Made by a program: the position numbers and the translations under genes | In this document: one piece after another, positions 40,107 to 52,488 of the stretch | Position numbering within the stretch: the stretch's first letter is position 1 | Layout of the letters: each line of letters opens with the position of its first letter | NCBI GenBank assembly: GCA_014156375.1 | Contig: RQJH01000003.1 | Coordinates: 1,845,799 to 1,909,798, forward strand | Direction: 5' to 3' | From: Enterobacteriaceae bacterium 89 | Lineage (GTDB): Bacteria; Pseudomonadota; Gammaproteobacteria; Enterobacterales; Enterobacteriaceae | DNA: 64,000 nt | The notes under the pieces: generated by a model | What the model was told of the DNA's origin: nothing | Seen by the model: only the letters and a program-made list of their open reading frames with translations | The model's database searches: none

Positions 40107-40703
40107 ATGGCAGAAAAACAAACCGCGAAACGGAATCGTCGCGAAGAAATACTTCAGTCTCTGGCGTTGATGCTGGAATCCAGCGATGGCAGCCAGCGTA
40201 TTACGACCGCTAAGCTGGCGGCGTCAGTTGGCGTTTCAGAAGCGGCTCTGTATCGCCATTTCCCCAGCAAAACCCGGATGTTTGACAGCCTGATCGAGTT
40301 TATCGAAGACAGCCTGATCACCCGTATCAATCTGATTTTAAAAGACGAGAAAGATACCGGTGCCCGTTTACGTCTGATTGTGCTGCTGATCCTGGGCTTT
40401 GGTGAGCGTAATCCCGGACTGACCCGTATTCTTACCGGCCATGCGCTGATGTTTGAACAGGACAGACTGCAGGGTCGCATCAACCAGCTGTTTGAACGTA
40501 TCGAAGCGCAAATCCGCCAGGTATTGCGGGAAAAGAAGATGCGTGAAGGCGAAGGGTTTACCGTAGATGAAACTCTTCTGGCAAGCCAGCTGCTGGCATT
40601 TTGCGAAGGGATGCTCTCGCGCTTTGTTCGCAGTGAATTTAAATACCGTCCGACGGACGATTTTGACGCTCGCTGGCCGTTAGTGGCCTCACAGCTGCAG
40701 TAA
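40107..40703 (+). CDS. slmA: Nucleoid occlusion factor SlmA
   Basis: A 198-residue TetR-family protein that binds SBS sites and blocks FtsZ ring assembly over the nucleoid. The N-terminal helix-turn-helix is [20 protein letters not shown] (residues about 31-50), and the rest of the protein ([35 protein letters not shown]) closely follows E. coli SlmA. The start at 40107 ([14 protein letters not shown]) is chosen over an in-frame upstream ATG/GTG extension because of conservation. Confidence 0.97.
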   Translation: MAEKQTAKRNRREEILQSLALMLESSDGSQRITTAKLAASVGVSEAALYRHFPSKTRMFDSLIEFIEDSLITRINLILKDEKDTGARLRLIVLLILGFGERNPGLTRILTGHALMFEQDRLQGRINQLFERIEAQIRQVLREKKMREGEGFTVDETLLASQLLAFCEGMLSRFVRSEFKYRPTDDFDARWPLVASQLQ

Positions 40704-40704
40704 G

Positions 40705-40730
40705 AAAACCGGGCGAAATCGCCCGGTTTT
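40705..40730. terminator. Bidirectional terminator between slmA and pyrE
   Basis: AAAACCGGGCG and CGCCCGGTTTT form an 11-base-pair stem with a 4-base loop AAAT, flanked by T-runs on both strands. It lies between two converging genes, 1 base after slmA and 4 bases from pyrE. Confidence 0.93.
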
Positions 40731-40734
40731 GTTT

Positions 40735-41376
40735 TTATACGCCAAATTCTTCGCGATATGCGCGGACTGACGCCAGATGGTCTGCCATCTCCGGCTTTTC
40801 TTCCAGATAAGCGATCAAATCCTTAAGCGTGATGATAGAAATCACCTTACAGCCGTAATCGCGCTCGACTTCCTGAATGGCAGAAATATCCGCGCGACCA
40901 CGTTCCTGACGGTCCAGTGAAATCAGCACGCCAGCCAGCGTTGCGCCATTCGCCTGAATAATCTCCATCGACTCGCGAATCGCAGTACCAGCGGTGATGA
41001 CATCATCAACCAGCATGACGCGGCCTTCCAGCGCGCTGCCGACCAGATTCCCGCCTTCACCGTGATCTTTAGCTTCTTTGCGGTTAAAGCAGTACGGCAC
41101 ATCACGCTCATGGTGCTCAGCCAGCGCAACGGCGGTAGTGGTGGCAATCGGAATGCCTTTGTACGCCGGGCCAAACAGCAGATCGAAATCAATCTTAGAA
41201 TCCACCAAAGCCTCTGCGTAGAAACGGCCTAACAGTGCCAGATCGCGCCCGGTATTAAACAGCCCAGCGTTAAAGAAATAGGGGCTCTTGCGCCCGGATT
41301 TCAGCGTAAATTCGCCAAACTTTAGTACCTGCTTGTTAAGCGCAAACTCAATAAACTGGCGCTGATACGGTTTCAT
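40735..41376 (-). CDS. pyrE: Orotate phosphoribosyltransferase
   Basis: A 213-residue pyrimidine-synthesis enzyme making OMP from orotate and PRPP. It has the PRPP-binding motif [18 protein letters not shown] and [18 protein letters not shown], and the flexible loop [17 protein letters not shown]. The ATG at 41376 gives the E. coli length. It follows rph through the attenuator at 41414-41437, so UTP levels probably control it by coupling transcription to translation. Confidence 0.98.
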   Translation of the reverse strand: MKPYQRQFIEFALNKQVLKFGEFTLKSGRKSPYFFNAGLFNTGRDLALLGRFYAEALVDSKIDFDLLFGPAYKGIPIATTTAVALAEHHERDVPYCFNRKEAKDHGEGGNLVGSALEGRVMLVDDVITAGTAIRESMEIIQANGATLAGVLISLDRQERGRADISAIQEVERDYGCKVISIITLKDLIAYLEEKPEMADHLASVRAYREEFGV

Positions 41377-41413
41377 GGATTCGCTCCTCATCTTACTTTT
41401 TTACGGACAAAAA

Positions 41414-41437
41414 AAAGGCGACTCATCAGTCGCCTTT
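41414..41437 (-). terminator. pyrE attenuator
   Basis: On the minus strand AAAGGCGACT-GATG-AGTCGCCTTT, a perfect 10-base-pair stem, is followed by an eight-T run. It starts 5 bases after the rph stop codon (41442-41444), the arrangement needed for ribosome-coupled attenuation of pyrE. Confidence 0.93.
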
Positions 41438-41441
41438 AAAA

Positions 41442-42158
41442 TCAATTTTCTAACGCCGCTTTCTGCGTCGCTACAATGGATTCGATTCCCCCTCGGGCTA
41501 GCGCCAGCAGGGTGAGCAGTTCTTCATGGGTGAACGGTTCGCCTTCCGCCGTACCCTGAACTTCGATGATTCGACCGTCTTCAGTCATCACCACGTTCAT
41601 GTCGGTTTCCGCTGCAGAATCTTCAACATATTCCAGATCGCAAAGCGCTTCGCCGTTCACGATGCCTACAGATACTGCCGCAACCATGCCTTTCATCGGG
41701 TTGGTTTTCAGTTTACCGGCGGCAACCAGTTTGTTCAGGGCATCTGCCAGCGCTACGCACGCACCGGTAATAGAAGCAGTACGGGTACCGCCATCGGCCT
41801 GAATCACATCACAGTCGAGAGTAATGGTGAATTCACCCAAAGCTTTGAGATCAACCGCCGCACGCAGCGCGCGGGCAATCAGACGCTGGATTTCCATGGT
41901 GCGCCCGCCCTGCTTGCCTTTTGCCGCTTCACGAGCATTACGGGTGTGAGTCGCACGCGGCAGCATGCCATATTCCGCCGTGATCCAACCCTGGCCCTGA
42001 CCTTTCAGGAAGCGAGGCACACCTTCATCAATAGAGGCTGTGCACAGCACTTTGGTGTTGCCAAATTCAACCAGCACGGAGCCTTCAGCGTGTATGGTGT
42101 AGTTACGGGTCAGGATTACGGGACGCACCTGATGAGCGCTACGGCCTGCTGGACGCAT
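41442..42158 (-). CDS. rph: RNase PH (intact)
   Basis: A 238-residue phosphorolytic exoribonuclease trimming tRNA 3' ends. It has [60 protein letters not shown] and TADGxxxE-like [14 protein letters not shown]. The gene is full length, unlike E. coli K-12 where a frameshift truncates rph and lowers pyrE expression. Its last codons lie next to the pyrE attenuator. Confidence 0.98.
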   Translation of the reverse strand: MRPAGRSAHQVRPVILTRNYTIHAEGSVLVEFGNTKVLCTASIDEGVPRFLKGQGQGWITAEYGMLPRATHTRNAREAAKGKQGGRTMEIQRLIARALRAAVDLKALGEFTITLDCDVIQADGGTRTASITGACVALADALNKLVAAGKLKTNPMKGMVAAVSVGIVNGEALCDLEYVEDSAAETDMNVVMTEDGRIIEVQGTAEGEPFTHEELLTLLALARGGIESIVATQKAALEN

Positions 42159-42282
42159 GATGAAATCTCCGGCTAAAAACGACGTGGCTGCGCATTATAC
42201 GGATTAAACGCGCTTATTCCTATCATGACAAAGCCCCGCTAGCTATAATCCCCCCATCTCTCCTTTAAAAACAGGAACGTCT

Positions 42283-43146
42283 ATGATCCGCAGTATGACC
42301 GCCTACGCCCGCCGTGAAATTAAGGGCACATGGGGCAGTGCCGCGTGGGAGCTGCGCTCGGTAAACCAGCGTTATCTCGAAACTTATTTCCGTATGCCGG
42401 AGCAGTTCCGTAGCCTGGAGCCAGTCGTGCGTGAGCGTATCCGCACACGTCTGACTCGCGGAAAAGTAGAATGTACGCTGCGTTTCGAGCAAGACGCCAG
42501 CGCGCAGGGCGAGCTGATCCTGAATGAAAACCTGGCTCGTCAGCTGGTCAACGCCGCAAACTGGGTGAAAATGCAGAGCGACGAAGGCGAAATTAACCCG
42601 GTTGATATTCTGCGCTGGCCTGGCGTGATGGCCGCTCAGGAGCAGGATCTGGACGCGATTACCGCTGAAATCCTGACCGCGCTTGATGGCGCGCTCGACG
42701 ACTTTATCGTTGCCCGTGAAACCGAAGGCCAGGCCCTGAAATCGCTGATTGAGCAGCGTCTTGATGGCGTCAGCGCTGAAGTGGTTAAAGTGCGTGCCCA
42801 TATGCCGGAAATCCTTCAATGGCAGCGTGAGCGTCTGACGTCGAAGCTCGAAGAAGCCCAGGTACAACTTGAAAATAACCGTCTCGAGCAAGAGCTGGTG
42901 ATGATGGCACAGCGCATCGACGTGGCTGAAGAGCTGGATCGCCTTGAAGCTCACGTTAAAGAGACGTGGAACATCCTGAAGAAGAAAGAAGCCGTCGGCC
43001 GTCGTCTTGACTTCATGATGCAGGAGTTCAACCGCGAGTCGAACACGCTGGCATCAAAATCGATCAACGCTGAAGTCACCGCTTCTGCTATCGAGCTGAA
43101 AGTGCTGATTGAGCAGATGCGCGAGCAGATTCAGAATATCGAGTAA
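42283..43146 (+). CDS. yicC: YicC family endoribonuclease
   Basis: A 287-residue protein. N-terminal YicC domain begins MIRSMTAYARREIKGTWGSA with the WELRSVNQRYLETYFRMPEQ stretch; C-terminal DUF1732 has EELDRLEAHVKETWN and VGRRLDFMMQEFNRESNTLA then SKSINAEVTASAIELKVLIE. Family members are endoribonucleases in E. coli and Bacillus. It is divergent from rph with a 124-base gap. Confidence 0.95.
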   Translation: MIRSMTAYARREIKGTWGSAAWELRSVNQRYLETYFRMPEQFRSLEPVVRERIRTRLTRGKVECTLRFEQDASAQGELILNENLARQLVNAANWVKMQSDEGEINPVDILRWPGVMAAQEQDLDAITAEILTALDGALDDFIVARETEGQALKSLIEQRLDGVSAEVVKVRAHMPEILQWQRERLTSKLEEAQVQLENNRLEQELVMMAQRIDVAEELDRLEAHVKETWNILKKKEAVGRRLDFMMQEFNRESNTLASKSINAEVTASAIELKVLIEQMREQIQNIE

Positions 43147-43163
43147 TCATAAACCCCGGTGTC

Positions 43164-43240
43164 GCAGGCTTATCTGACCTACGAACTCAGCATAACGTGT
43201 TGATTTTGTAGGTCTGATAAGCGAAGCGCCATCAGGCAAA
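43164..43240. repeat. Two inverted REP-like units (BIME)
   Basis: A partial unit (GCAGGCTTATCTGACCTACG) and an oppositely oriented one (TGTAGGTCTGATAAGCGAAG then CGCCATCAGGCAA) lie between converging yicC and the small gene at 43277-43672, with about 25 bases between them. Confidence 0.8.
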
Positions 43241-43276
43241 AGCTAAGATGCAGAAGTTTCCCGTCAGCTCCTTGTT

Positions 43277-43672
43277 CTATTGGGTATAAGCCAATAGCTG
43301 CTCAGCGCTTATCAGCCCCATTTTCTCCAACTGGATCGCCACGGCGCGAACCGAGCGCTCGAACTTCACACTTAGTTGCTCTACGGAATGTCCAGCACTG
43401 TGACACTGCTCTAACAGTCCGCGCTCCTCTTCAGTCCATGGGAAGTAAGATTTTGCAGGCCTGCCTTCGGCAAGGTTCTTCTGCTGGCGTTCTTCCGCCG
43501 TCAGTTTGGCTTTTTTCTGTTTTTCAGGCTCCTCTGCCAGCTCCTGCGACAGCATAAACAGCAGCCGGATAGCCTCTGGTTTATTGGCCACCGAACAGGA
43601 AGAGAGGCATTCGCCGGTTTCAGGATTGATCCCATTCGCCAGTGCTTTCAGGGTTGCAGAGATAGTCATCAT
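43277..43672 (-). CDS. Unrecognised small protein with Myb-like tail
   Basis: About 131 residues. I do not recognise it. The N terminus MTISATLKALANGINPETGE then CLSSCSVANKPEAI precedes an acidic/basic linker (EPEKQKKAKLTAEERQQKN). The C-terminal 50 residues have FPWTEEERGLLEQCHSAGHS and VEQLSVKFERSVRAVAIQLE, a W/T-E-E pattern like Myb/SANT or small HTH domains, so nucleic acid binding is possible. Three tandem ATGs (43675, 43672, 43669) follow a GGAG site; any may be used. E. coli has dinD in this position between yicC and yicG; this is not DinD. Confidence 0.7.
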   Translation of the reverse strand: MMTISATLKALANGINPETGECLSSCSVANKPEAIRLLFMLSQELAEEPEKQKKAKLTAEERQQKNLAEGRPAKSYFPWTEEERGLLEQCHSAGHSVEQLSVKFERSVRAVAIQLEKMGLISAEQLLAYTQ

Positions 43673-43865
43673 CATTTGCTCCATCAACAATCGATAAACG
43701 CGTTAGTTTTTCTAATCAATAAAACAACACAATCCATTACAAACACTGCTAATACAGCATTCATTCCACAATAAAACTAATCCATTTCAGTTTGCCTTAG
43801 AAAATCTCAATCGTGATCTACAGCACAAATCGTTACTCTTTCGCCCTCAGTCACCGGGGGTAAAC

Positions 43866-47042
<3,177 letters not shown>

Positions 47043-47095
47043 ACCCACATTCAGTATCATGCCCAGTCATTTCTTCACCTGTGGAGCTTTTAATT

Positions 47096-47371
47096 ATGGC
47101 ACGCGTAACTGTTCAGGACGCTGTAGAGAAAATTGGTAACCGTTTTGACCTGGTACTGGTCGCCGCGCGTCGCGCTCGTCAGATGCAGGTGGGCGGTAAA
47201 GATCCGCTGGTAGCGGAAGAAAACGATAAAACTACCGTTATCGCGCTGCGCGAAATCGAAGAAGGTCTGATCAACAACCAGATCCTCGACGTACGTGAGC
47301 GCCAGGAGCAGCAAGAGCAGGAAGCCGCAGAACTGCAGGCCGTCACCGCCATTGCTGAAGGTCGTCGTTAA
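47096..47371 (+). CDS. rpoZ: RNA polymerase omega subunit
   Basis: A 91-residue subunit that aids assembly of RNA polymerase and forms part of a ppGpp site. It starts [20 protein letters not shown] and ends [13 protein letters not shown], nearly identical to E. coli. The ATG at 47096 has a GGAG site. spoT follows after 18 bases. Confidence 0.98.
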   Translation: MARVTVQDAVEKIGNRFDLVLVAARRARQMQVGGKDPLVAEENDKTTVIALREIEEGLINNQILDVRERQEQQEQEAAELQAVTAIAEGRR

Positions 47372-47389
47372 TAAGTTAGCGGGTCGCCC

Positions 47390-49504
47390 TTGTATCTGTT
47401 TGAGAGCCTGAATCAGCTGATTCAAACCTACCTGCCAGAAGATCAGATCAAACGTCTTCGGCAGGCGTATCTCGTTGCACGTGATGCCCACGAGGGACAG
47501 TCACGCTCAAGCGGTGAACCCTACATCACCCATCCGGTAGCCGTTGCCTGCATTCTGGCCGAGATGAAACTCGACTACGAAACGCTGATGGCCGCGCTTC
47601 TGCATGACGTGATTGAAGATACCCCCGCCACCTACCAGGATATGGAACAGCTGTTTGGCAAAAGCGTTGCCGAACTGGTGGAAGGGGTGTCCAAACTTGA
47701 TAAGCTCAAGTTCCGCGACAAGAAAGAGGCTCAGGCCGAAAACTTCCGCAAGATGATTATGGCGATGGTGCAAGACATCCGCGTTATTCTCATCAAACTC
47801 GCCGACCGTACCCACAACATGCGCACGCTGGGCTCCCTTCGCCCGGATAAACGTCGCCGCATTGCCCGTGAAACACTGGAAATCTATAGCCCGCTGGCGC
47901 ACCGTTTAGGTATTCACCACATTAAAACCGAGCTTGAAGAGCTGGGTTTTGAGGCGCTGTACCCGAACCGCTATCGCGTGATTAAAGAGGTCGTTAAGGC
48001 GGCACGAGGCAACCGTAAAGAGATGATTCAGAAGATCCTTTCTGAAATCGACGGACGGTTACAGGAAGCGGGAATCCCCTGTCGCGTCAGCGGTCGGGAA
48101 AAACATCTTTACTCCATTTACTGCAAAATGGTGCTCAAAGAGCAGCGTTTTCACTCAATCATGGATATCTACGCGTTTCGCGTGATCGTTCATGATGTCG
48201 ACACCTGCTATCGCGTACTTGGCCAGATGCACAGCCTGTATAAGCCGCGTCCGGGCCGGGTAAAAGACTATATCGCCATTCCAAAGGCGAACGGCTATCA
48301 GTCGCTGCATACTTCAATGATTGGCCCGCACGGCGTGCCGGTTGAAGTGCAGATCCGTACCGAAGATATGGACGTGATGGCGGAGATGGGTGTTGCCGCT
48401 CACTGGGCCTACAAAGAGAACGGCGAAAGCAGTACTACCGCACAAATCCGCGCCCAGCGCTGGATGCAGAGCCTGCTGGAACTACAGCAGAGCGCCGGTA
48501 GCTCGTTTGAATTTATCGAGAGCGTAAAATCTGATCTCTTCCCGGATGAGATTTATGTTTTCACCCCGGAAGGCCGCATTGTCGAGCTTCCTGCGGGAGC
48601 CACACCGGTCGACTTCGCCTACGCCGTGCATACCGATATCGGCCATGCCTGCGTGGGTGCACGCGTCGACAGACAGCCGTATCCGCTGTCGCAGCCTTTG
48701 ACCAGCGGTCAGACCGTGGAAATTATCACCGCGCCTGGCGCACGCCCGAATGCAGCATGGCTGAACTTTGTGGTCAGTTCCAAAGCTCGCGCCAGAATTC
48801 GCCAGCTGCTGAAAAACCTGAAACGTGATGACTCCGTCAGCCTGGGCCGTCGTCTGCTGAACCACGCTCTGGGCGGCAGCCGTAAGCTGGCTGAAATTCC
48901 ACAGGAAAACATTCATCGCGAACTGGTGCGCATGAAGCTCGCCACGCTTGACGATCTGCTGGCCGAAATTGGCCTCGGCAACGCCATGAGCGTGGTGGTT
49001 GCGAAAAACCTGCAGCAGGGCGAATCAGGCACTGCACCGCAGTCTGCGCCAACGGGCCACGGTCATCTGCCAATCAAAGGCGCAGATGGCGTGCTGATCA
49101 CCTTCGCAAAATGCTGTCGTCCTATTCCAGGTGACCCGATCATCGCCCACGTCAGCCCGGGCAAAGGGCTGGTTATCCACCATGAGTCTTGTCGAAACAT
49201 TCGCGGCTACCAGAAAGAGCCGGAAAAATTCATGGCGGTAGAGTGGGATAAAGAGACCGAACAGGAATTTATCACCGAAATTAAGGTGGATATGTTCAAT
49301 CATCAGGGTGCGCTGGCGAATCTGACCGCCGCGATCAACACCGCCTCTTCCAATATTCAGAGCCTGAATACCGAAGAGAAAGATGGTCGTGTCTATAGCG
49401 CCTTTATTCGTCTGACGGCACGAGATCGCGTCCATCTGGCCAACATTATGCGAAAAATTCGCGTCATGCCGGATGTGATTAAAGTCACCCGTAACCGAAA
49501 CTAG
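47390..49504 (+). CDS. spoT: Bifunctional (p)ppGpp synthase/hydrolase SpoT
   Basis: A 704-residue stringent-response enzyme. HD hydrolase domain (about 20-200; HPVAVACILAEMKLDYETLM, AALLHDVIEDTPATY, LADRTHNMRTL), synthetase domain (about 240-350; MDIYAFRVIVHDVDTCYRVL, KDYIAIPKANGYQSLHTSMI), TGS domain (about 385-445), helical/zinc-finger-like region (CCRPIPGDPIIAHV) and C-terminal ACT domain (about 630-704). It starts at TTG (47390), as in E. coli. rpoZ, spoT, trmH and recG are tightly spaced. Confidence 0.98.
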   Translation: MYLFESLNQLIQTYLPEDQIKRLRQAYLVARDAHEGQSRSSGEPYITHPVAVACILAEMKLDYETLMAALLHDVIEDTPATYQDMEQLFGKSVAELVEGVSKLDKLKFRDKKEAQAENFRKMIMAMVQDIRVILIKLADRTHNMRTLGSLRPDKRRRIARETLEIYSPLAHRLGIHHIKTELEELGFEALYPNRYRVIKEVVKAARGNRKEMIQKILSEIDGRLQEAGIPCRVSGREKHLYSIYCKMVLKEQRFHSIMDIYAFRVIVHDVDTCYRVLGQMHSLYKPRPGRVKDYIAIPKANGYQSLHTSMIGPHGVPVEVQIRTEDMDVMAEMGVAAHWAYKENGESSTTAQIRAQRWMQSLLELQQSAGSSFEFIESVKSDLFPDEIYVFTPEGRIVELPAGATPVDFAYAVHTDIGHACVGARVDRQPYPLSQPLTSGQTVEIITAPGARPNAAWLNFVVSSKARARIRQLLKNLKRDDSVSLGRRLLNHALGGSRKLAEIPQENIHRELVRMKLATLDDLLAEIGLGNAMSVVVAKNLQQGESGTAPQSAPTGHGHLPIKGADGVLITFAKCCRPIPGDPIIAHVSPGKGLVIHHESCRNIRGYQKEPEKFMAVEWDKETEQEFITEIKVDMFNHQGALANLTAAINTASSNIQSLNTEEKDGRVYSAFIRLTARDRVHLANIMRKIRVMPDVIKVTRNRN

Positions 49505-49508
49505 CTTT

Positions 49509-50198
49509 ATGAATTCACAGCGTTATGCACGTATCTGTGAGATGCTCGCCAGGCGTCAGCCTGACCTGACGGTCTGCATGGAAGAGGTCCATAAGCCTCA
49601 TAACGTCTCTGCAATTGTCCGTACCGCTGATGCTGTGGGTGTTCATGAAGTTCATGCCGTGTGGCCGGCTGGCAAGATCCGCACCATGGCGTCCACCGCC
49701 GCCGGAAGCAACAGCTGGGTGAAGGTGAAAACTCACCCCACTATTGCTGAAGCTGTAGCCACCCTCAAAGGGCGCGGTATGCAGATCCTGGCAACTCATC
49801 TCTCTGACAAATCCGTCGATTTCCGCGAAATCGATTACACGCGCCCAACCTGTATCCTGATGGGTCAGGAAAAAACCGGCATCACTCAGAAAGCTTTAGA
49901 TCTCGCAGACCAGGACATCATCATTCCGATGATCGGCATGGTGCAGTCGCTGAACGTTTCCGTCGCCTCGGCGTTGATCCTCTACGAAGCGCAGCGCCAG
50001 CGGCAAAATGCCGGTATGTATGAACGCGCCAACAGCACGCTGCCGGAAGATGAACAGCAGCGCCTGCTGTTCGAAGGCGGTTACCCGGTACTGGCGCACG
50101 TGGCAAAGCGTAAAAAGCTGCCTTACCCACACGTGAACAACAGTGGTGAAATCGAGGCCGATGAAGCCTGGTGGGCCACCATGCAGGCGGCGAAGTAA
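49509..50198 (+). CDS. trmH: tRNA (guanosine-2'-O-)-methyltransferase TrmH
   Basis: A 229-residue SPOUT enzyme that methylates G18 in tRNAs. Motifs: HKPHNVSAIVRTADAVGVHE, ILMGQEKTGITQKAL and IPMIGMVQSLNVSVASALIL. Close to E. coli TrmH (SpoU) in length. It starts 4 bases after spoT. Confidence 0.97.
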   Translation: MNSQRYARICEMLARRQPDLTVCMEEVHKPHNVSAIVRTADAVGVHEVHAVWPAGKIRTMASTAAGSNSWVKVKTHPTIAEAVATLKGRGMQILATHLSDKSVDFREIDYTRPTCILMGQEKTGITQKALDLADQDIIIPMIGMVQSLNVSVASALILYEAQRQRQNAGMYERANSTLPEDEQQRLLFEGGYPVLAHVAKRKKLPYPHVNNSGEIEADEAWWATMQAAK

Positions 50199-50201
50199 GC
50201 C

Positions 50202-52283
50202 ATGAAAGGCCGTCTGCTGGATGCTGTGCCGCTCAGTGCTCTGACCGGCGTTGGTGCGGCGCAAACCAGTAAGCTGGCAAAAATTGGTCTGCATAACGTG
50301 CAGGATTTGCTGTTGCACCTGCCGTTACGCTACGAAGATCGCACCCATCTTTATCCTATCAATGACCTTTTGCCCGGCATTTACGCCACGGTAGAAGGCG
50401 AAGTCCTCAATAGCACCATCACCTTCGGCGGTCGCCGGATGCTGACCTGCCAGATTAGCGACGGCACTGGCATCCTCACCATGCGCTTTTTCAACTTCAA
50501 CGCGGCGATGAAAAACAGTCTCGCCACGGGCCGCCGCGTGCTGGCCTACGGGGAAGCAAAGCGCGGAAAATACGGTGCCGAGATGATCCACCCAGAATAT
50601 CGCATTCAGGGGGATTTGAGCGAGCCGGAGCTTCAGGAAACGCTGACCCCGGTTTACCCAACCACCGAAGGCGTGCGTCAGGCCACGCTACGCAAACTGA
50701 CCGACCAGGCGCTGGATCTGCTCGACACCTGCGCCATTGCCGAACTGCTGCCGCCGGAGCTGGCACAGGGATTGATGAGCCTGCCGGAAGCCCTGCGCAC
50801 GCTGCATCGTCCACCGCCGTCCTTACAGCTGAGCGATTTAGAAAGCGGGCAGCATCCTGCCCAACGTCGCCTGATTATGGAAGAGCTGCTGGCGCACAAC
50901 CTGAGCATGCTGGCCCTCAGAGCCGGTGCACAGCGCTATCACGCCGAACCGCTCAGCGTGAAAGACGATCTGAAAAATGGCCTGCTGGCCGCTCTGCCGT
51001 TTAAACCCACGGGCGCACAGGCCCGGGTAGTCGCTGAAATCGAAAAAGACATGGCGAAGGATATGCCAATGATGCGCCTGGTACAGGGCGACGTTGGCTC
51101 CGGTAAGACCCTGGTCGCCGCACTGGCCGCGCTTCGCGCTATTGCCCACGGTAAACAGGTCGGGCTGATGGCACCGACCGAGCTGCTGGCAGAACAGCAC
51201 GCTAACAATTTCCGCAGCTGGTTTGCCCCGCTGGGTATTGAAGTGGGCTGGCTTGCCGGGAAGCAAAAAGGCAAAGCGCGTCTGGCGCAACAGGAAGCCA
51301 TTGCCAGCGGTCAGGTACAGATGGTGGTGGGAACACACGCGATCTTCCAGGAACAGGTGCAGTTTAACGGCCTTGCGCTGGTGATCATCGACGAACAGCA
51401 TCGTTTTGGTGTCCATCAGCGTCTGGCGCTGTGGGAGAAGGGTCAGCAGCAGGGTTTCCATCCTCATCAGCTGATCATGACCGCCACGCCAATTCCACGA
51501 ACCCTGGCGATGACGGCCTATGCCGACCTGGATACCTCAGTTATCGACGAGCTGCCGCCGGGTCGCACGCCTGTCACCACCGTCGCCATCGCCGATACCC
51601 GTCGTCATGAAATCATCGACCGGGTGCGCAATGCCTGTACTCACGAAGGCCGTCAGGCTTACTGGGTCTGTACGCTGATTGAAGAGTCGGATTTACTGGA
51701 AGCACAGGCGGCAGAAGCCACCTGGGAAGAGCTGAAAATCGCGCTGCCGGAGCTGAATATCGGTCTGGTTCACGGGCGCATGAAGCCTGCGGAAAAGCAG
51801 GCGGTGATGCAGGCATTCAAACAGGGTGAGCTGCACCTGCTGATTGCCACCACGGTGATTGAAGTCGGCGTCGACGTCCCCAACGCCAGCCTGATGATTA
51901 TCGAAAACCCGGAACGTCTCGGCCTTGCGCAATTGCACCAGCTGCGCGGTCGCGTTGGGCGCGGTGCGGTCGCCTCGCACTGCGTGCTGCTCTATAAATC
52001 CCCGCTGTCCAAAACTGCGCAAAAACGCCTGCAGGTGCTGCGTGACAGCAACGACGGCTTTGTGATTGCGCAAAAAGACCTGGAGATCCGCGGCCCCGGT
52101 GAGCTACTCGGTACTCGCCAGACAGGGAATGCCGAATTTAAAGTGGCCGATTTACTGCGCGATCAGGCTATTATCCCGGACGTTCAGCGCATTGCCCGCC
52201 ACATTCATGAAAAATATCCACAACAGGCCATCGCCCTGATTGAGCGCTGGATGCCGGAAACCGAACGTTATTCCAACGCCTAG
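50202..52283 (+). CDS. recG: ATP-dependent DNA helicase RecG
   Basis: A 693-residue branch-migrating helicase acting on stalled forks and recombination intermediates. N-terminal wedge domain with OB fold (about 1-200), then SF2 motor domains: Walker A QGDVGSGKTLVAALAAL, DEQH box LVIIDEQHRFGVHQRL, LMTATPIPRTLAM, and VIEVGVDVPNASLM with QLRGRVGRG (motif VI); C-terminal GPGELLGTRQTG. The downstream neighbour is not gltS as in E. coli but the module beginning at 52489. Confidence 0.98.
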   Translation: MKGRLLDAVPLSALTGVGAAQTSKLAKIGLHNVQDLLLHLPLRYEDRTHLYPINDLLPGIYATVEGEVLNSTITFGGRRMLTCQISDGTGILTMRFFNFNAAMKNSLATGRRVLAYGEAKRGKYGAEMIHPEYRIQGDLSEPELQETLTPVYPTTEGVRQATLRKLTDQALDLLDTCAIAELLPPELAQGLMSLPEALRTLHRPPPSLQLSDLESGQHPAQRRLIMEELLAHNLSMLALRAGAQRYHAEPLSVKDDLKNGLLAALPFKPTGAQARVVAEIEKDMAKDMPMMRLVQGDVGSGKTLVAALAALRAIAHGKQVGLMAPTELLAEQHANNFRSWFAPLGIEVGWLAGKQKGKARLAQQEAIASGQVQMVVGTHAIFQEQVQFNGLALVIIDEQHRFGVHQRLALWEKGQQQGFHPHQLIMTATPIPRTLAMTAYADLDTSVIDELPPGRTPVTTVAIADTRRHEIIDRVRNACTHEGRQAYWVCTLIEESDLLEAQAAEATWEELKIALPELNIGLVHGRMKPAEKQAVMQAFKQGELHLLIATTVIEVGVDVPNASLMIIENPERLGLAQLHQLRGRVGRGAVASHCVLLYKSPLSKTAQKRLQVLRDSNDGFVIAQKDLEIRGPGELLGTRQTGNAEFKVADLLRDQAIIPDVQRIARHIHEKYPQQAIALIERWMPETERYSNA

Positions 52284-52333
52284 CAAAGACCTGTCCTCTC
52301 CTCGATACAGATCATGTTTTTCCGCAATAATTC

Positions 52334-52361
52334 ATTGCATGCAATATTTTATTGCGCAATA
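52334..52361 (+). promoter_or_regulatory. Two palindromes, probable activator sites for the sigma54 promoter
   Basis: ATTGCATGCAAT (52334-52345) and TATTGCGCAATA (52350-52361) share ATTGC/GCAAT half-sites, with centres 16 bases apart, about 85-100 bases upstream of the -24/-12 element. A further lone GCAAT half-site is at 52324-52328. This is where an enhancer-binding protein would act. Binding by the 55038-56522 regulator is inferred. Confidence 0.66.
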
Positions 52362-52432
52362 AATTCCTTCATTCTCCTTTTTTCTTTCGAATAAAAACCA
52401 TTAAAATCAGTGAATTACAATCACGGAATTTT

Positions 52433-52448
52433 TGGCATACCTTTTGCT
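52433..52448 (+). promoter_or_regulatory. Sigma54 (-24/-12) promoter
   Basis: TGGCATACCTTTTGCT matches the sigma54 consensus TGGCACG-N4-TTGCW, with GG at -24 and GC at -12 separated by the obligatory 10 bases. Transcription would start near 52459, 30 bases before the MFS gene. A sigma54 activator is encoded two genes downstream. Confidence 0.85.
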
Positions 52449-52488
52449 ATTTACTCTGTGAACAGTTTAATTCTCAGAGGGAATCTGT

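Noticed and set aside
41526-42176. 216-residue open frame on the plus strand opposite rph
   Set aside because: Antisense shadow of rph, with no domain and no start signal.
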